The notes under the pieces were generated by a model, which was given only the letters and a program-made list of their open reading frames with translations, was not told the origin of the DNA and made no database searches. Both the position numbers and the translations under genes were made by a program. This document shows, one piece after another, positions 51,435-60,394 of a stretch of DNA of 64,000 nt; the first letter of the stretch is position 1; every line of letters begins with the position of its first letter. Source of the DNA: Chryseobacterium herbae (GTDB lineage: Bacteria; Bacteroidota; Bacteroidia; Flavobacteriales; Weeksellaceae); contig NZ_JAOAMU010000001.1 in NCBI RefSeq assembly GCF_025154075.1, positions 705,991 to 769,990 on the forward strand. Reading direction: 5' to 3'.

Positions 51435-51442
51435 TATATTTG
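51435..51442 (+). promoter_or_regulatory. Putative -7 box for the riboswitch transcript
   Basis: TATATTTG matches TAnnTTTG and ends 7 bases before the first paired base of the riboswitch, so the transcript would begin with the aptamer. Confidence 0.6.
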
Positions 51443-51449
51443 CAGCAGT

Positions 51450-51612
51450 TAAGGCTGAACATCTGTTCATTAACAGGGAATCAAGTGAGAAGAAATTCAA
51501 TGCTTGGGCTGTACCCGCAACTGTAAGCTGTTTTAAACTTTAAGTACATGATGCCACTGGATCACCATCCGGGAAGGCGTATTTAAGGAAGCGAGCCAGG
51601 AGACCTGCCTTA
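51450..51612 (+). ncRNA. Cobalamin (B12) riboswitch aptamer
   Basis: The conserved core elements appear in order: AACAGGGAA with AAGTGAGAAGAAATTC, GCTGTACCCGCAACTGTAAG, ATGCCACTGG, CCGGGAAGGCG, and the B12 box AGCCAGGAGACCTGCC (51594-51609). The closing helix P1 is TAAGGC (51450-51455) with GCCTTA (51607-51612). The downstream 81 bases to the ATG should hold the expression platform; TTCCGGAAGGAAAG- and CTTCGGAAAG-type segments there could pair alternatively. Binding of adenosyl- or other cobalamin would be expected to repress the downstream gene. Confidence 0.93.
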
Positions 51613-51693
51613 TCTGCATTCACTTCGGAAAGAAATTTTGCATTCTTTTCCGGAAGGAAAGTTTCGGGAATAAAACTTTAATTTAATTATATT

Positions 51694-52818
51694 ATGAAGA
51701 AGATTTATCTTTTTTTACTGCTGCTATGTCTACAGCAATTCTCCGCCCAGTTTACAGAAAATGACATCAAATTCTGGGTAGGAACAGGTTCTAAAAAGGC
51801 TTATTTCATCGCTGATTTTAATGACAGCGACAATCCTACATCCTATGCCTGGGGTTTCCGTTATGATGCAAATAATCTCACCATGGAACATCTCATCAAT
51901 GCAATTGACGCAGCAGATCCAAAACTGGAAACTGAAGTGCCTTCAGGATTTCTTTACAGCATCAATTACAATCACCACATTCCAAGTCTGGAAGATTATT
52001 GGTCTACATGGTCTGGCCTCACTGCAGAAAACATGCACCTAAACAATGGGGCCAACAATGATCCCCTTGTTGATGGAAAATGGTATGGTGCATCTTTCGG
52101 TTATGGATCTACTCCTACTACACCTCCACTTTCCCATCCCTCTCCTCCTGTAGCGGCCTACAATTCTGCATGGTACAATTCTTCACAGATCACCAACTGG
52201 ATCGGAACGGGAAGCAATACCAGCCTCGTTGTTATCGATTTTGGAACCAGCAGTTCTGCAGGACAAGCTCATTCCTTCGTTTTTGGAATTAAATACAACG
52301 GAAACTTAAACGCTGAACAGGCTCTTCAGCTTATCCACGCTCAGGCGTCTTATTTTAATTTTACATCGGGCAGCAACCAGATTGGCACCCTATCTCTCAA
52401 TAACTTCACAGGAAATGCATCAGGAACCACGACCTGGAAACTTTTCAAAGGAAAAGACCTTTCAAGCTGGAGAGGACAGAACAATCTTGCTCAGATTCAA
52501 CTGGGTAATAACGACTGGCTGGGTCTTAGCTTCGGACAGAGACTGCCATTTACTCCAAGAGAAGCCTCGAACCTGACTTTAGGTGTTTCTGAAAACAGTA
52601 AGAAGGAATTCAGTATCTACCCTAATCCTGCAAGTGATTTTATCAGAATAGAAAGCAATGAAGATCTTAAAGAAGTGAATATTTATTCGGTTTCAGGACA
52701 GAAAGTATTGACTGGAAATACAGCAAAGGTGAATATTCAGGCATTGAAAGCCGGGATTTATTTAGTGGAAATTAAAACATCTAAGAATACAACGGTTCAT
52801 AAGATCATTAAGAAATAG
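51694..52818 (+). CDS. B12-riboswitch-controlled T9SS-secreted protein with two repeats of an unfamiliar domain
   Basis: A 374-residue protein: signal peptide (MKKIYLFLLLLCLQQFSAQ), two tandem copies of one domain, a linker and a T9SS type A sorting domain (FSIYPNPASDFIRIESNEDL to the KIIKK end). Copy 1 (about 22-160) reads IKFWVGTGSKKAYFIADFND, TSYAWGFRYDANNLTMEHLI; copy 2 (about 165-300) reads ITNWIGTGSNTSLVVIDFGT, SFVFGIKYNGNLNAEQALQL. The shared outline is W(I/V)GTGS..., (I)DF, GF/GI.Y..N, then L..I. No other B12 gene is nearby. I infer a surface or secreted role in cobalamin capture. The fold and function are not identified. Confidence 0.85.
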   Translation: MKKIYLFLLLLCLQQFSAQFTENDIKFWVGTGSKKAYFIADFNDSDNPTSYAWGFRYDANNLTMEHLINAIDAADPKLETEVPSGFLYSINYNHHIPSLEDYWSTWSGLTAENMHLNNGANNDPLVDGKWYGASFGYGSTPTTPPLSHPSPPVAAYNSAWYNSSQITNWIGTGSNTSLVVIDFGTSSSAGQAHSFVFGIKYNGNLNAEQALQLIHAQASYFNFTSGSNQIGTLSLNNFTGNASGTTTWKLFKGKDLSSWRGQNNLAQIQLGNNDWLGLSFGQRLPFTPREASNLTLGVSENSKKEFSIYPNPASDFIRIESNEDLKEVNIYSVSGQKVLTGNTAKVNIQALKAGIYLVEIKTSKNTTVHKIIKK

Positions 52819-52821
52819 ATT

Positions 52822-52850
52822 AAACGCGTCCCCAAGGCGCGTTTTTATTT
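52822..52850 (+). terminator. Intrinsic terminator of the B12-controlled gene
   Basis: AAACGCG and CGCGTTT form a 7-bp stem followed by a T-rich stretch. Confidence 0.8.
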
Positions 52851-52884
52851 TATAACTTAGTCATTGACGTGGTTTTATCCCTTA

Positions 52885-53062
52885 CTTTTGTCTTGAAACA
52901 AAAGTAGCAAAAATTCAAGACTGGAATCATCGGCTAAAAATGAATTCTATTCTCTAAAAATTCTAAACTCGTGCGGTAGGTAGGTATGTTTAGAATCAGA
53001 ATTTGTCCCGCACTCAAACAGTAGAATTTTCTTAACGTTCATAGAAATCATTTTTTTAACGC
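52885..53062. repeat. About 180-bp dispersed repeat, copy 2
   Basis: It matches 35036-35212 over its length, starting CTTTTGTCTTGAAACAAAAG and containing TTCTCTAAAAATTCTAAAC and CAGTAGAATTTTCTTAACGT. It takes up a third of the 540-bp gap; the rest up to the clpP terminator shows no gene. Confidence 0.85.
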
Positions 53063-53311
53063 CTCTGCTTCCTAAGTCAATGGATCACAAATATTAAAAC
53101 ATGTCATCCCAATCAGATATTGGGAATACATGATGACTATAATCTTCCATAACCTTAAAGAAAAGCAGATTGTTATTCCCGCGAATTTTTGCTCGCCTGA
53201 AAATCGAAGATTTTCATACAACTTAAGTGCTCTTCTATTTTCAAAGTATTCAACTTCAAAATAACTAAAGTGTTTAAAAACTTTTGTCCCTTTTGTGGTT
53301 AAAAAAATAAA

Positions 53312-53339
53312 AAAAACGCACCGAAACCGGTGCGTTTTT
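53312..53339 (-). terminator. Intrinsic terminator of clpP
   Basis: On the minus strand AACGCACCG pairs with CGGTGCGTT around a 4-nt loop and is followed by a run of six U. Confidence 0.88.
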
Positions 53340-53358
53340 CAATATTCCAAAAAGGAAA

Positions 53359-54045
53359 TTATTTTTTCTCTGTAGATCTCTGTAAAACTTCGTCTACCAT
53401 TCCGTAGCCTTTCGCTTCTTCAGAAGTCATCCAGTAATCTCTGTCTGAAGACTTTTCTACCCATTCGTAAGTCTGTCCTGAGTGGTGACCGATGATTTCG
53501 TAAAGCTCCTGCTTCAATTTAAGCATCTCTCTTAAGTTGATCTCCATATCTGAAGCTACTCCCTGAGCACCTCCTGAAGGCTGGTGAATCATTACTCTTG
53601 AATGCTTAAGTGCAGAACGCTTTCCTTTTTCTCCTGCTACAAGCAATACCGCTCCCATTGAAGCTGCCATTCCTGTACAGATTGTGGCTACATCAGGCTT
53701 GATGATCTGCATCGTGTCATAGATTCCTAAACCTGCATAAACGCTTCCTCCCGGAGAGTTGATGTAGATCTGGATATCTTTCGATGGATCTGCACTTTCT
53801 AAGAATAAAAGCTGTGCAGTTACGATATTAGCCACCTGATCGTCGATTCCGGTTCCTAAGAAGATAATTCTGTCCATCATCAGACGCGAAAATACGTCCA
53901 TCTGTGCAACGTTCAATCTTCTTTCTTCCATGATATATGGCGTAAGGTTTGTTGGGCCATGCATTCCCATATACTGATCGGTAACCAAACCGTTGTTTCC
54001 TAAATGTTTTACAGAGAAATCTCTGAAGTCTTTTTTAATGTCCAT
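53359..54045 (-). CDS. clpP: ATP-dependent Clp protease proteolytic subunit
   Basis: A 228-residue serine peptidase that forms the tetradecameric chamber working with ClpX or ClpA. Catalytic Ser is in GMAASMGAVLL, His in MIHQPSGGAQG and Asp in DRDYWMTSEEA. The N-terminal 35 residues before MEERRLNVAQMDVFSRLMMD include a presumed propeptide. There is no clpX next to it; the neighbour upstream is dnaG on the same strand, 119 bp away. Confidence 0.97.
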   Translation of the reverse strand: MDIKKDFRDFSVKHLGNNGLVTDQYMGMHGPTNLTPYIMEERRLNVAQMDVFSRLMMDRIIFLGTGIDDQVANIVTAQLLFLESADPSKDIQIYINSPGGSVYAGLGIYDTMQIIKPDVATICTGMAASMGAVLLVAGEKGKRSALKHSRVMIHQPSGGAQGVASDMEINLREMLKLKQELYEIIGHHSGQTYEWVEKSSDRDYWMTSEEAKGYGMVDEVLQRSTEKK

Positions 54046-54164
54046 ATTTCTATTATGTATTATTAACTATTTTCGAAGTTTAAATTACAACTTTTATTCC
54101 TAAAATTTTATAGGACTTTTTGTCACAGAATATCAGCGTGATGATCAGCAGAATGTCTGTCTAT

Positions 54165-56147
54165 TTATCTTTTCCTGTCGATGTAGATGCCTTTGATAGG
54201 AGAATATTCAATAATATCACTGAGTCTAATGGAAGCCTGTTTCAGCAGTGTGATTTTTTTAATCAGCTCGTAGTATTTTACCTCATCCGTTCCGTTGTAT
54301 TGGTCCAGCTGTCTTGCTGTTTCTTTGATGAGATAATCGATATACCTGTATTTGTGCAGTAAAACGTCGCCCTGTACCTGTTCTGCTATTTTGTCGCCAT
54401 AATTCGGGGGATAAATATTTCGGGAACCCCAGTTCTCCAGTTCATCCAATGGCATCAGTGCATCTACTACTTTTGACGTAATTTCTTCGTCCATCAGAGA
54501 CACAAAAAAGTTCCCGCTTCTCAGCTCATCTTTCTGAATACCGTCTTTCACCTGATTGATGATAATCTCATTCCCTTTAACCAAAAAGCTGTATTGTTCT
54601 TCTTCAAAATGCAACAGGATTTCTTCAATCACTGTAATCTGATACTCCTCGTTTTTTTCATTCGTCCTTTTCAAAACAATATCTCCAAACATCAGCATAT
54701 GATCCACAAGCTTGCTTTCCATAAACAGAACATCATACAGATAAGGGTCTTCTTTCTCCTCATCCAGAGGGACAATTTCAAGCTTGGGCTGAACTTTTTC
54801 TTTCTGCTGCTGAACGTGTTGCGTCTGGTTCTGTGTGATCTGTTTCTGAACATCAAGCTCGTTGAAAAGACTCTGCTCCGAAAGTCCGAATTTATTGGAA
54901 ACCTCCTTCAGATAAACTTCTCTTTTTAAAGCATTCTGAACGAAACCTACAGATTTTACGATATCTCTGATGGCCTCCGCTTTTTTAATGGGGTCGTTTC
55001 CGACTTCCTTTAAAAGAATTTCAGCTTTAAAATCAATGAAATCCATCGCTTCATTTTCGATGAATTTTTCTACATATTCCTGCGGATGTTTTCTTGAGAA
55101 TGAATCCGGGTCGTCACCATCAGGAAATAGCAGAACACGGATGTTCATCCCTTCCGTAAGCAGCATATCAATACTTCTGAAACTGGCTTTAATTCCGGCA
55201 TTATCCCCATCAAAAAGGATCGTCACATTTTCTGTCAGCCTTTTGATAAGTTTGATCTGTTCCGTAGTCAGAGAGGTTCCTGAACTTGCCACAACGTTTT
55301 CGATTCCGGACATATGAAGCGCGATCACATCCATATAACCTTCCACCAAAAGACAGATATTTTTCCTTGAAATCGCCTGTTTACTCTGATTTAAACCATA
55401 AAGCACATTAGACTTATGATAAATTTCCGTTTCCGGCGAGTTGAGATATTTGGCGGTTTTTACATTATTCCTAAGAATTCTGGCTCCGAAACCTAAAACC
55501 CTGCCCGAAAAACTGTGGATCGGGAAAATAACCCTTTCACGGAAACGGTCGATACCGGATGGTGTATTTTCAGGAAATATGGAAAGTCCGGATTTTTCAA
55601 GAATTTCCTTTGTGTAGCCTTTTTCTTCAGCATAAAGCGTAAAGGAATTTTTCTTTTCCGGTGAATATCCAAGCTGGAATTTTCTGATGATATCATCTTT
55701 CAGCTCACGTTCTCTGAAGTAAGCCAGACCAATACTTTTTCCTTCTTCGGAATCCCAAAGGATTTCCTGATAATAGGAATTGGCTACTTCATGAATTTTA
55801 TATAACTGATCTTTTTCCGTCTGTGCATGCTTTGCTTCTTCGGAAAATTCACGCTGATCTTCTTCGATTTCAATACCATATTTTTTGGCGGCATGACGAA
55901 GGGCTTCAGGGTAGGTGAAATTCTCGATCTCCATCAGGAAAGAAATGGCCGTTCCTCCTTTTCCGGTGGAGAAATCTTTCCAAATCTGTTTGCTTGGTGA
56001 AACGACGAAACTTGGCGACTTTTCATCATGAAAAGGACTGAGCCCTTTGAAGTTAGACCCGGCTCTTTTCAGCTGAACGTACTCTCCTACTATCTCTTCT
56101 ACCCGTATCGTTGAGAAAATTTTGTCTATGGTCTGTTTGGAAATCAT
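54165..56147 (-). CDS. dnaG: DNA primase with a zinc-less N-terminal domain
   Basis: A 660-residue replication primase. The TOPRIM catalytic core is clear (CLLVEGYMDVIALH near 270 and LFDGDNAGIKAS near 317), and a C-terminal helicase-interacting region of over 200 residues follows. In the N-terminal CHC2 domain the usual Cys-x2-His...Cys-x2-Cys ligands are replaced: GLSPFH has Ser37 where Cys is usual, and KDFSTGKGG has Asp58 and Thr61 in place of two Cys. His40 remains. The domain can therefore hardly bind zinc. I believe this is shared by other Flavobacteriia. Confidence 0.96.
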   Translation of the reverse strand: MISKQTIDKIFSTIRVEEIVGEYVQLKRAGSNFKGLSPFHDEKSPSFVVSPSKQIWKDFSTGKGGTAISFLMEIENFTYPEALRHAAKKYGIEIEEDQREFSEEAKHAQTEKDQLYKIHEVANSYYQEILWDSEEGKSIGLAYFRERELKDDIIRKFQLGYSPEKKNSFTLYAEEKGYTKEILEKSGLSIFPENTPSGIDRFRERVIFPIHSFSGRVLGFGARILRNNVKTAKYLNSPETEIYHKSNVLYGLNQSKQAISRKNICLLVEGYMDVIALHMSGIENVVASSGTSLTTEQIKLIKRLTENVTILFDGDNAGIKASFRSIDMLLTEGMNIRVLLFPDGDDPDSFSRKHPQEYVEKFIENEAMDFIDFKAEILLKEVGNDPIKKAEAIRDIVKSVGFVQNALKREVYLKEVSNKFGLSEQSLFNELDVQKQITQNQTQHVQQQKEKVQPKLEIVPLDEEKEDPYLYDVLFMESKLVDHMLMFGDIVLKRTNEKNEEYQITVIEEILLHFEEEQYSFLVKGNEIIINQVKDGIQKDELRSGNFFVSLMDEEITSKVVDALMPLDELENWGSRNIYPPNYGDKIAEQVQGDVLLHKYRYIDYLIKETARQLDQYNGTDEVKYYELIKKITLLKQASIRLSDIIEYSPIKGIYIDRKR

Positions 56148-56244
56148 AGTGTAAAATTAAATATTTAGTTTGAAGAAAAAAACTTCCCGGAAAAGAATGA
56201 TTTATATCACAATTCTTATTTAAATTAATTCTAATTAAAAATAA

Positions 56245-56252
56245 TAAGTTTG
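56245..56252 (+). promoter_or_regulatory. Putative -7 box of the large T9SS gene
   Basis: TAAGTTTG, 25 bases before the ATG, in the 130-bp divergent gap with dnaG. Confidence 0.45.
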
Positions 56253-56277
56253 CATTGAAAATTTTTAAACATTAAGC

Positions 56278-59247
56278 ATGATTACAACTCAATTCTTTAG
56301 ACTGCTCAAGCGGTCCAAATTAAGCATGGCCGGAGCTCTCGTCCTCTCAGGATGGGCTTCCATGAATGCGCAGATTGTCTCTTATTATTCATTCTCACAG
56401 AATCAGGGAACCTATACGCCATTATCCGTCGCAACCAATATTGCCACTGCTACCGCATCTACCGGAACAGGTCTTCTGGATGAAAATGTCTATACATTGA
56501 ATGACGTTATTCCCTTCTCTTTTCCTTTTAACGGAACTGCATTTAATTCTGTAAAAGTACACGCCAACGGATTCATCAGCTTTGGAAGTACAACATCCAG
56601 CTCTACGGATCCGATAGGTTCGGGAATTTCTTATTCCGGGGTAATCTCCCCTTTGTCTGCAGACCTTGAATCTCTTTTTAATATTAATGGTTTAACGGGA
56701 TCTATTGATTATGCGGTTACCGGAAGTACTCCGAACCGTGAATTTGTGGTCCAATGGAGTCATTTCAGGCCTTACGGGGCTTCTCCTGCGACTGCTGCCT
56801 CTCATCACGACTGGGATTTCCAGGCCAGATTGCATGAAAACGGAAGCATAAAATATGTATACAGCATGAATTCCCAGGGAACGCCAAGTGCAACGAATGC
56901 CAAGGTGGGACTCCGTGGAACTTCAAGCAGTGATTATAACAACAGAACGGCTTCCGGAAATGCCACCAGCAACTGGAATAATACGGTAGCGGGAAGCAAT
57001 TCTTCCGCAGGAATCGCGAGTAACTACAGTTTTCTGGCTGCACAGGGCCTGACTTTTAACTGGACTGTTCCTACTCCATGTATAGCTCCTGCAGCACAGC
57101 CTTCCAATTTAGCTTTAACGAATACAGGAATCATCATTAACGGAAGTTTTACAGCGAGTTCTCCGGCAGCTGACAAATACCTTATCCTGAGAAATGTAAA
57201 CGGAACAGCACCCAATACACCAACCAACGGAACGGTATACACAACGGGAGAAAATACTTCTCTGAATGCCTATGTAGCCTATTACGGAGCGAATACTACT
57301 TTTGAGAACAATTACAACCACGGTATCCGCGGAAATAATCAGTATACATACACGGTTTATGCAGTGAATTCAAACTGTACGAACGGACCTTTATACAATA
57401 CACAGAATCCTGTGAGCAGTTCCATCACCAACTGCCCGATTCCAGTCAATGGGATTACACCCTCCAACGCGAATACTAATTCATTTAATGTGACATGGCC
57501 TGTTACTGAAAACGGAAGCGCACTGCCGATTAACACTGTGATTGAAGTCGCTTCGGACAGTAATTTCACTTCTATGGTAGCGGGATCACCTTTCACATTG
57601 GGAACTTCTACTTTGTCCCAGCATATTGCAGGACTTCAGCCGAATACTCAGTATTTCATCCGAGGAAAAAGTGTAAGCACACAGTGTCAGAGCTCTTATT
57701 CCAGTACGGTAAGCATTTATACAACCTGTACGCCTGTTTCTTCATTCTACGAAAGTTTTGATTCCGTTTCAGGAACCAATAATCTTCCGAATTGTTGGGG
57801 TAAAATTCTGACTTCCAATAATGGTTCTACACCAACCATCAGCTTAACAACAACGGATGCCAATTCATCACCCAATAACATCAGCTTTTACGGAAATGGT
57901 GCCACGACCACTGAAGCTGCCACGAAAATGATTCTGGTAAGTCCTGAACTGACCAACATCAGCAGCGGAACGCACAGACTTCGTTTTAAAGCGAGAAGAA
58001 CTTCGGCTGATATCAAAGTTCAGATCGTGGCTTTAACAGGAACCACTTCTTCTGCCAACGTTGAAATCATTGAAACGATACCGTTGACTACGACGTATCA
58101 GGAATATGTGGTGTATATCAACAATTATTCAGGAGCCGCTGATCATCTGGGAATTAGAAGAGTGGACGGAAGCACATGGTCTTATATGTATGTAGATGAT
58201 GTAATCTGGGAACCGGCACCGAGCTGTACTGAACTATCTTCAGTAACATTAAATGCGGAAACCTACAACGGAGCGAATATTTCATGGACGAACGTAAATA
58301 ATCAGCAGCCAGCATCAGGATATGAATATTTTGTTTCTACAGTGAATACCCCTCCGGCAGACACAAACCCATTTGTAACCTTAACATCAGGAACCACTTC
58401 TGTAGCGGTTTCAGGTCTTTCAAACGGTACTTATTATTTCTGGATCAGAAGAATCTGTTCGCCGGGCGAAAAAAGCCCTTGGAAAACAGTAGCATTCTCT
58501 ACCATTCCTACGACACCTGCTCCATGGAAGGAAGAATTCATGACCACTACTTTCCCACAGGGCTGGACTACCGGAACAAGCCCGCAATCATTTGCACTGG
58601 GTGCGGAAAGAGGAGCAACAGGAAACGGAACTACAGCTACCAATCTGTATAAAAACCTGTATGGAAATTCAACAACCGGAACATTCAGCAGTATCAATGT
58701 GGGGCCATTAAATGCGGCTAATTATGAGTTAAGCTTCTCGTATAAGCAGACTAACTACAACAGCCCGTTTGCACAGCTACCTACCTGGGGGAACTTTGAC
58801 GTACAGATCTCTACGGATTTCGGGACAACATGGACCACCATCGGAACGGTAAATAATGAACCGGGTACAGGAAACTATATCAAAAAAACATATTCTCTCG
58901 CCGCTTATCAAAACCAGTTTGTAAAAGTTAGAATTAATGCCAACAGGACGGCGGGAGATTTTGATCTTTCTTTTGACAATTTTGAAATCAAGGCTGGAAA
59001 TTTATCTACCCTTGAAACGGTAAAAGATCAACTCAGAATCTATCCGAATCCGGCCGTATCTTTCGTAAAGATAGATTCTAAGGAGAAAATAAAATCTTTT
59101 GAACTGTATACTATCTCGGGGCAGCTTGTAAAAACAGGAGGTCAGGTACAGGAAGTATCACTTGAACATTTAGCCTCAGGAATTTACATCCTTAAGTTAG
59201 CGCTAGACAATGGCCAGACCGTTATCCATAAGATCATTAAACAGTAG
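56278..59247 (+). CDS. Large T9SS-secreted multidomain protein, adhesin-like
   Basis: A 989-residue protein. Signal peptide to about residue 31 (ALVLSGWASMNAQ). Residues about 32-265 form a beta-sandwich region (FSFPFNGTAFNSVKVHANGF, EFVVQWSHFRPYG) like those in many secreted T9SS clients. Fibronectin type III-like segments are near 268-395, 395-485 and 652-745. Two carbohydrate-binding-like jelly-roll modules (FYESFDSVSGTNNLPNCWGK near 490; WKEEFMTTTFPQGWTTG near 750) each end in a DDV/DNF strand. The type A sorting domain (LRIYPNPAVSFVKID to KIIKQ) closes it. Ser/Thr/Asn-rich composition fits a surface or released protein. Ligand unknown. Confidence 0.85.
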   Translation: MITTQFFRLLKRSKLSMAGALVLSGWASMNAQIVSYYSFSQNQGTYTPLSVATNIATATASTGTGLLDENVYTLNDVIPFSFPFNGTAFNSVKVHANGFISFGSTTSSSTDPIGSGISYSGVISPLSADLESLFNINGLTGSIDYAVTGSTPNREFVVQWSHFRPYGASPATAASHHDWDFQARLHENGSIKYVYSMNSQGTPSATNAKVGLRGTSSSDYNNRTASGNATSNWNNTVAGSNSSAGIASNYSFLAAQGLTFNWTVPTPCIAPAAQPSNLALTNTGIIINGSFTASSPAADKYLILRNVNGTAPNTPTNGTVYTTGENTSLNAYVAYYGANTTFENNYNHGIRGNNQYTYTVYAVNSNCTNGPLYNTQNPVSSSITNCPIPVNGITPSNANTNSFNVTWPVTENGSALPINTVIEVASDSNFTSMVAGSPFTLGTSTLSQHIAGLQPNTQYFIRGKSVSTQCQSSYSSTVSIYTTCTPVSSFYESFDSVSGTNNLPNCWGKILTSNNGSTPTISLTTTDANSSPNNISFYGNGATTTEAATKMILVSPELTNISSGTHRLRFKARRTSADIKVQIVALTGTTSSANVEIIETIPLTTTYQEYVVYINNYSGAADHLGIRRVDGSTWSYMYVDDVIWEPAPSCTELSSVTLNAETYNGANISWTNVNNQQPASGYEYFVSTVNTPPADTNPFVTLTSGTTSVAVSGLSNGTYYFWIRRICSPGEKSPWKTVAFSTIPTTPAPWKEEFMTTTFPQGWTTGTSPQSFALGAERGATGNGTTATNLYKNLYGNSTTGTFSSINVGPLNAANYELSFSYKQTNYNSPFAQLPTWGNFDVQISTDFGTTWTTIGTVNNEPGTGNYIKKTYSLAAYQNQFVKVRINANRTAGDFDLSFDNFEIKAGNLSTLETVKDQLRIYPNPAVSFVKIDSKEKIKSFELYTISGQLVKTGGQVQEVSLEHLASGIYILKLALDNGQTVIHKIIKQ

Positions 59248-59268
59248 TCTTTGTATTATTAAATGATG

Positions 59269-59306
59269 AATCGGCTGGAAGTATCTTTCGGCCGGTTTTG
59301 TTTTGA
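59269..59306 (+). terminator. Possible terminator after the T9SS gene
   Basis: ATCGGCTGGAAG pairs with CTTTCGGCCGG with two wobble pairs, followed by TTTTGTTTT. It is less regular than the other terminators. Confidence 0.55.
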
Positions 59307-59328
59307 TTATAATTTAGAATTAAATTTG
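59297..59328 (+). promoter_or_regulatory. Promoter TTTG-N20-TAAATTTG
   Basis: TTTG (59297-59300) and TAAATTTG (59321-59328) are 20 bases apart, matching the Bacteroidota -33/-7 pattern. The ATG follows 45 bases downstream. Confidence 0.65.
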
Positions 59329-59373
59329 TACCGTTAATAAGCGAAGTTTTTATCGCTTTCATTAATCATTTGG

Positions 59374-59979
59374 ATGAAGTTTTTAAAAAGTATTACTATA
59401 GCACTGATTTCTACTTTTGCCCTGCTTATTCTATGTATAGAATTTGGAGGGAAATATTTTTTAGATGCAGAAGATCGTAGAATAATCACAGTGACAGTGG
59501 GAAGTGCTCCAAAACTTCCGGAAAACTTTATAACCTTTTATAATACAGTCTATCCAAAGTCTTTATCTACAAATTCGTGGGATCTTATGATCAATAATAC
59601 ATTCAGTTCATCTGTTTCAAAAAAAGAATGCCCTTGCAGTCAAACAGCCTATACTTTTTATCCTCACCTAACATTTAAAACACAATCTGTAGTAAAATAT
59701 TTTATTATTTCAAGGTACATTGAGCATCATTATAACCCAAAAAATTGCCTGAGTTTTAACTTTGATATGTTTGACTTTTTAGAAAACAGAAAGGGAGTCA
59801 CAATACTCTCAAAGTCTCTATTTAATAAAAAAATTAAAGATTTAAGTCCTGTTGAAATGGCAGAAATACTAAGTCTGTATGAAAATCCTGCTAAAAATAA
59901 CCGAAATACAAACCCTCAACACTCCAAGGTAAGAACTGCATATTTTTACGATTTATATATAAAAAATTTAAATAAATAA
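59374..59979 (+). CDS. GT51-like (transglycosylase-fold) small membrane-anchored protein
   Basis: A 201-residue protein with one N-terminal helix (SITIALISTFALLILCIEFG). The C-terminal half has the outline of the GT51 peptidoglycan glycosyltransferase domain after its catalytic part: VKYFIISRYIEHHYNPKNCL, then VTILSKSLFNKKIKDLSPVE and MAEILSLYENPAKNN, comparable with the LS..E.A.L..L..NP motif. The usual ED..F..H motif with catalytic Glu is not found, so it is probably not an active transglycosylase. Its stop overlaps the tsaE ATG (TAATG). Confidence 0.7.
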   Translation: MKFLKSITIALISTFALLILCIEFGGKYFLDAEDRRIITVTVGSAPKLPENFITFYNTVYPKSLSTNSWDLMINNTFSSSVSKKECPCSQTAYTFYPHLTFKTQSVVKYFIISRYIEHHYNPKNCLSFNFDMFDFLENRKGVTILSKSLFNKKIKDLSPVEMAEILSLYENPAKNNRNTNPQHSKVRTAYFYDLYIKNLNK

Positions 59980-60386
59980 TGAATTTCACCATCCATAACA
60001 TTAAAGAATGGCAGGAAGTTGTCAATAAGATCATTCCTGACTTAAAGCATAACATCCTTCTTTTAAAAGGAAACCTTGGCGCGGGTAAAACAACGTTTAC
60101 TCAATTTCTTCTCAAAAACCTGGGAAGTGAAGATGAAGTGAACTCTCCTACCTACTCTATTGTCAACGAATACAGTACTCCAAAAGGAAAGATTTATCAC
60201 TTTGATCTTTACCGTTTAAAAAACATCGAAGAGGTGTATGATATCGGCATTGAAGAATACCTGGATAACGCCTTTCTGTGCATCATAGAATGGCCGGAAG
60301 TATACGAAGAAGAGCTCTACGGGCTTAAGTACCACACAATGAGTATCGTGAATACTGGGGATGAAAGAGAAATTTCATTCGAGTAA
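59979..60386 (+). CDS. tsaE: tRNA t6A biosynthesis ATPase TsaE
   Basis: A 135-residue P-loop ATPase. Walker A is KGNLGAGKTTFTQF (near residue 30), followed by NSPTYSIVNEY and the Walker B-like IYHFDLYRL, and IEWPEVYEE near the C-terminus. TsaE works with TsaB and TsaD to make N6-threonylcarbamoyladenosine on ANN-decoding tRNAs. Its start overlaps the preceding gene by one base, giving translational coupling. Length is normal for the family. Confidence 0.95.
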   Translation: MNFTIHNIKEWQEVVNKIIPDLKHNILLLKGNLGAGKTTFTQFLLKNLGSEDEVNSPTYSIVNEYSTPKGKIYHFDLYRLKNIEEVYDIGIEEYLDNAFLCIIEWPEVYEEELYGLKYHTMSIVNTGDEREISFE

Positions 60387-60394
60387 ATATTATG

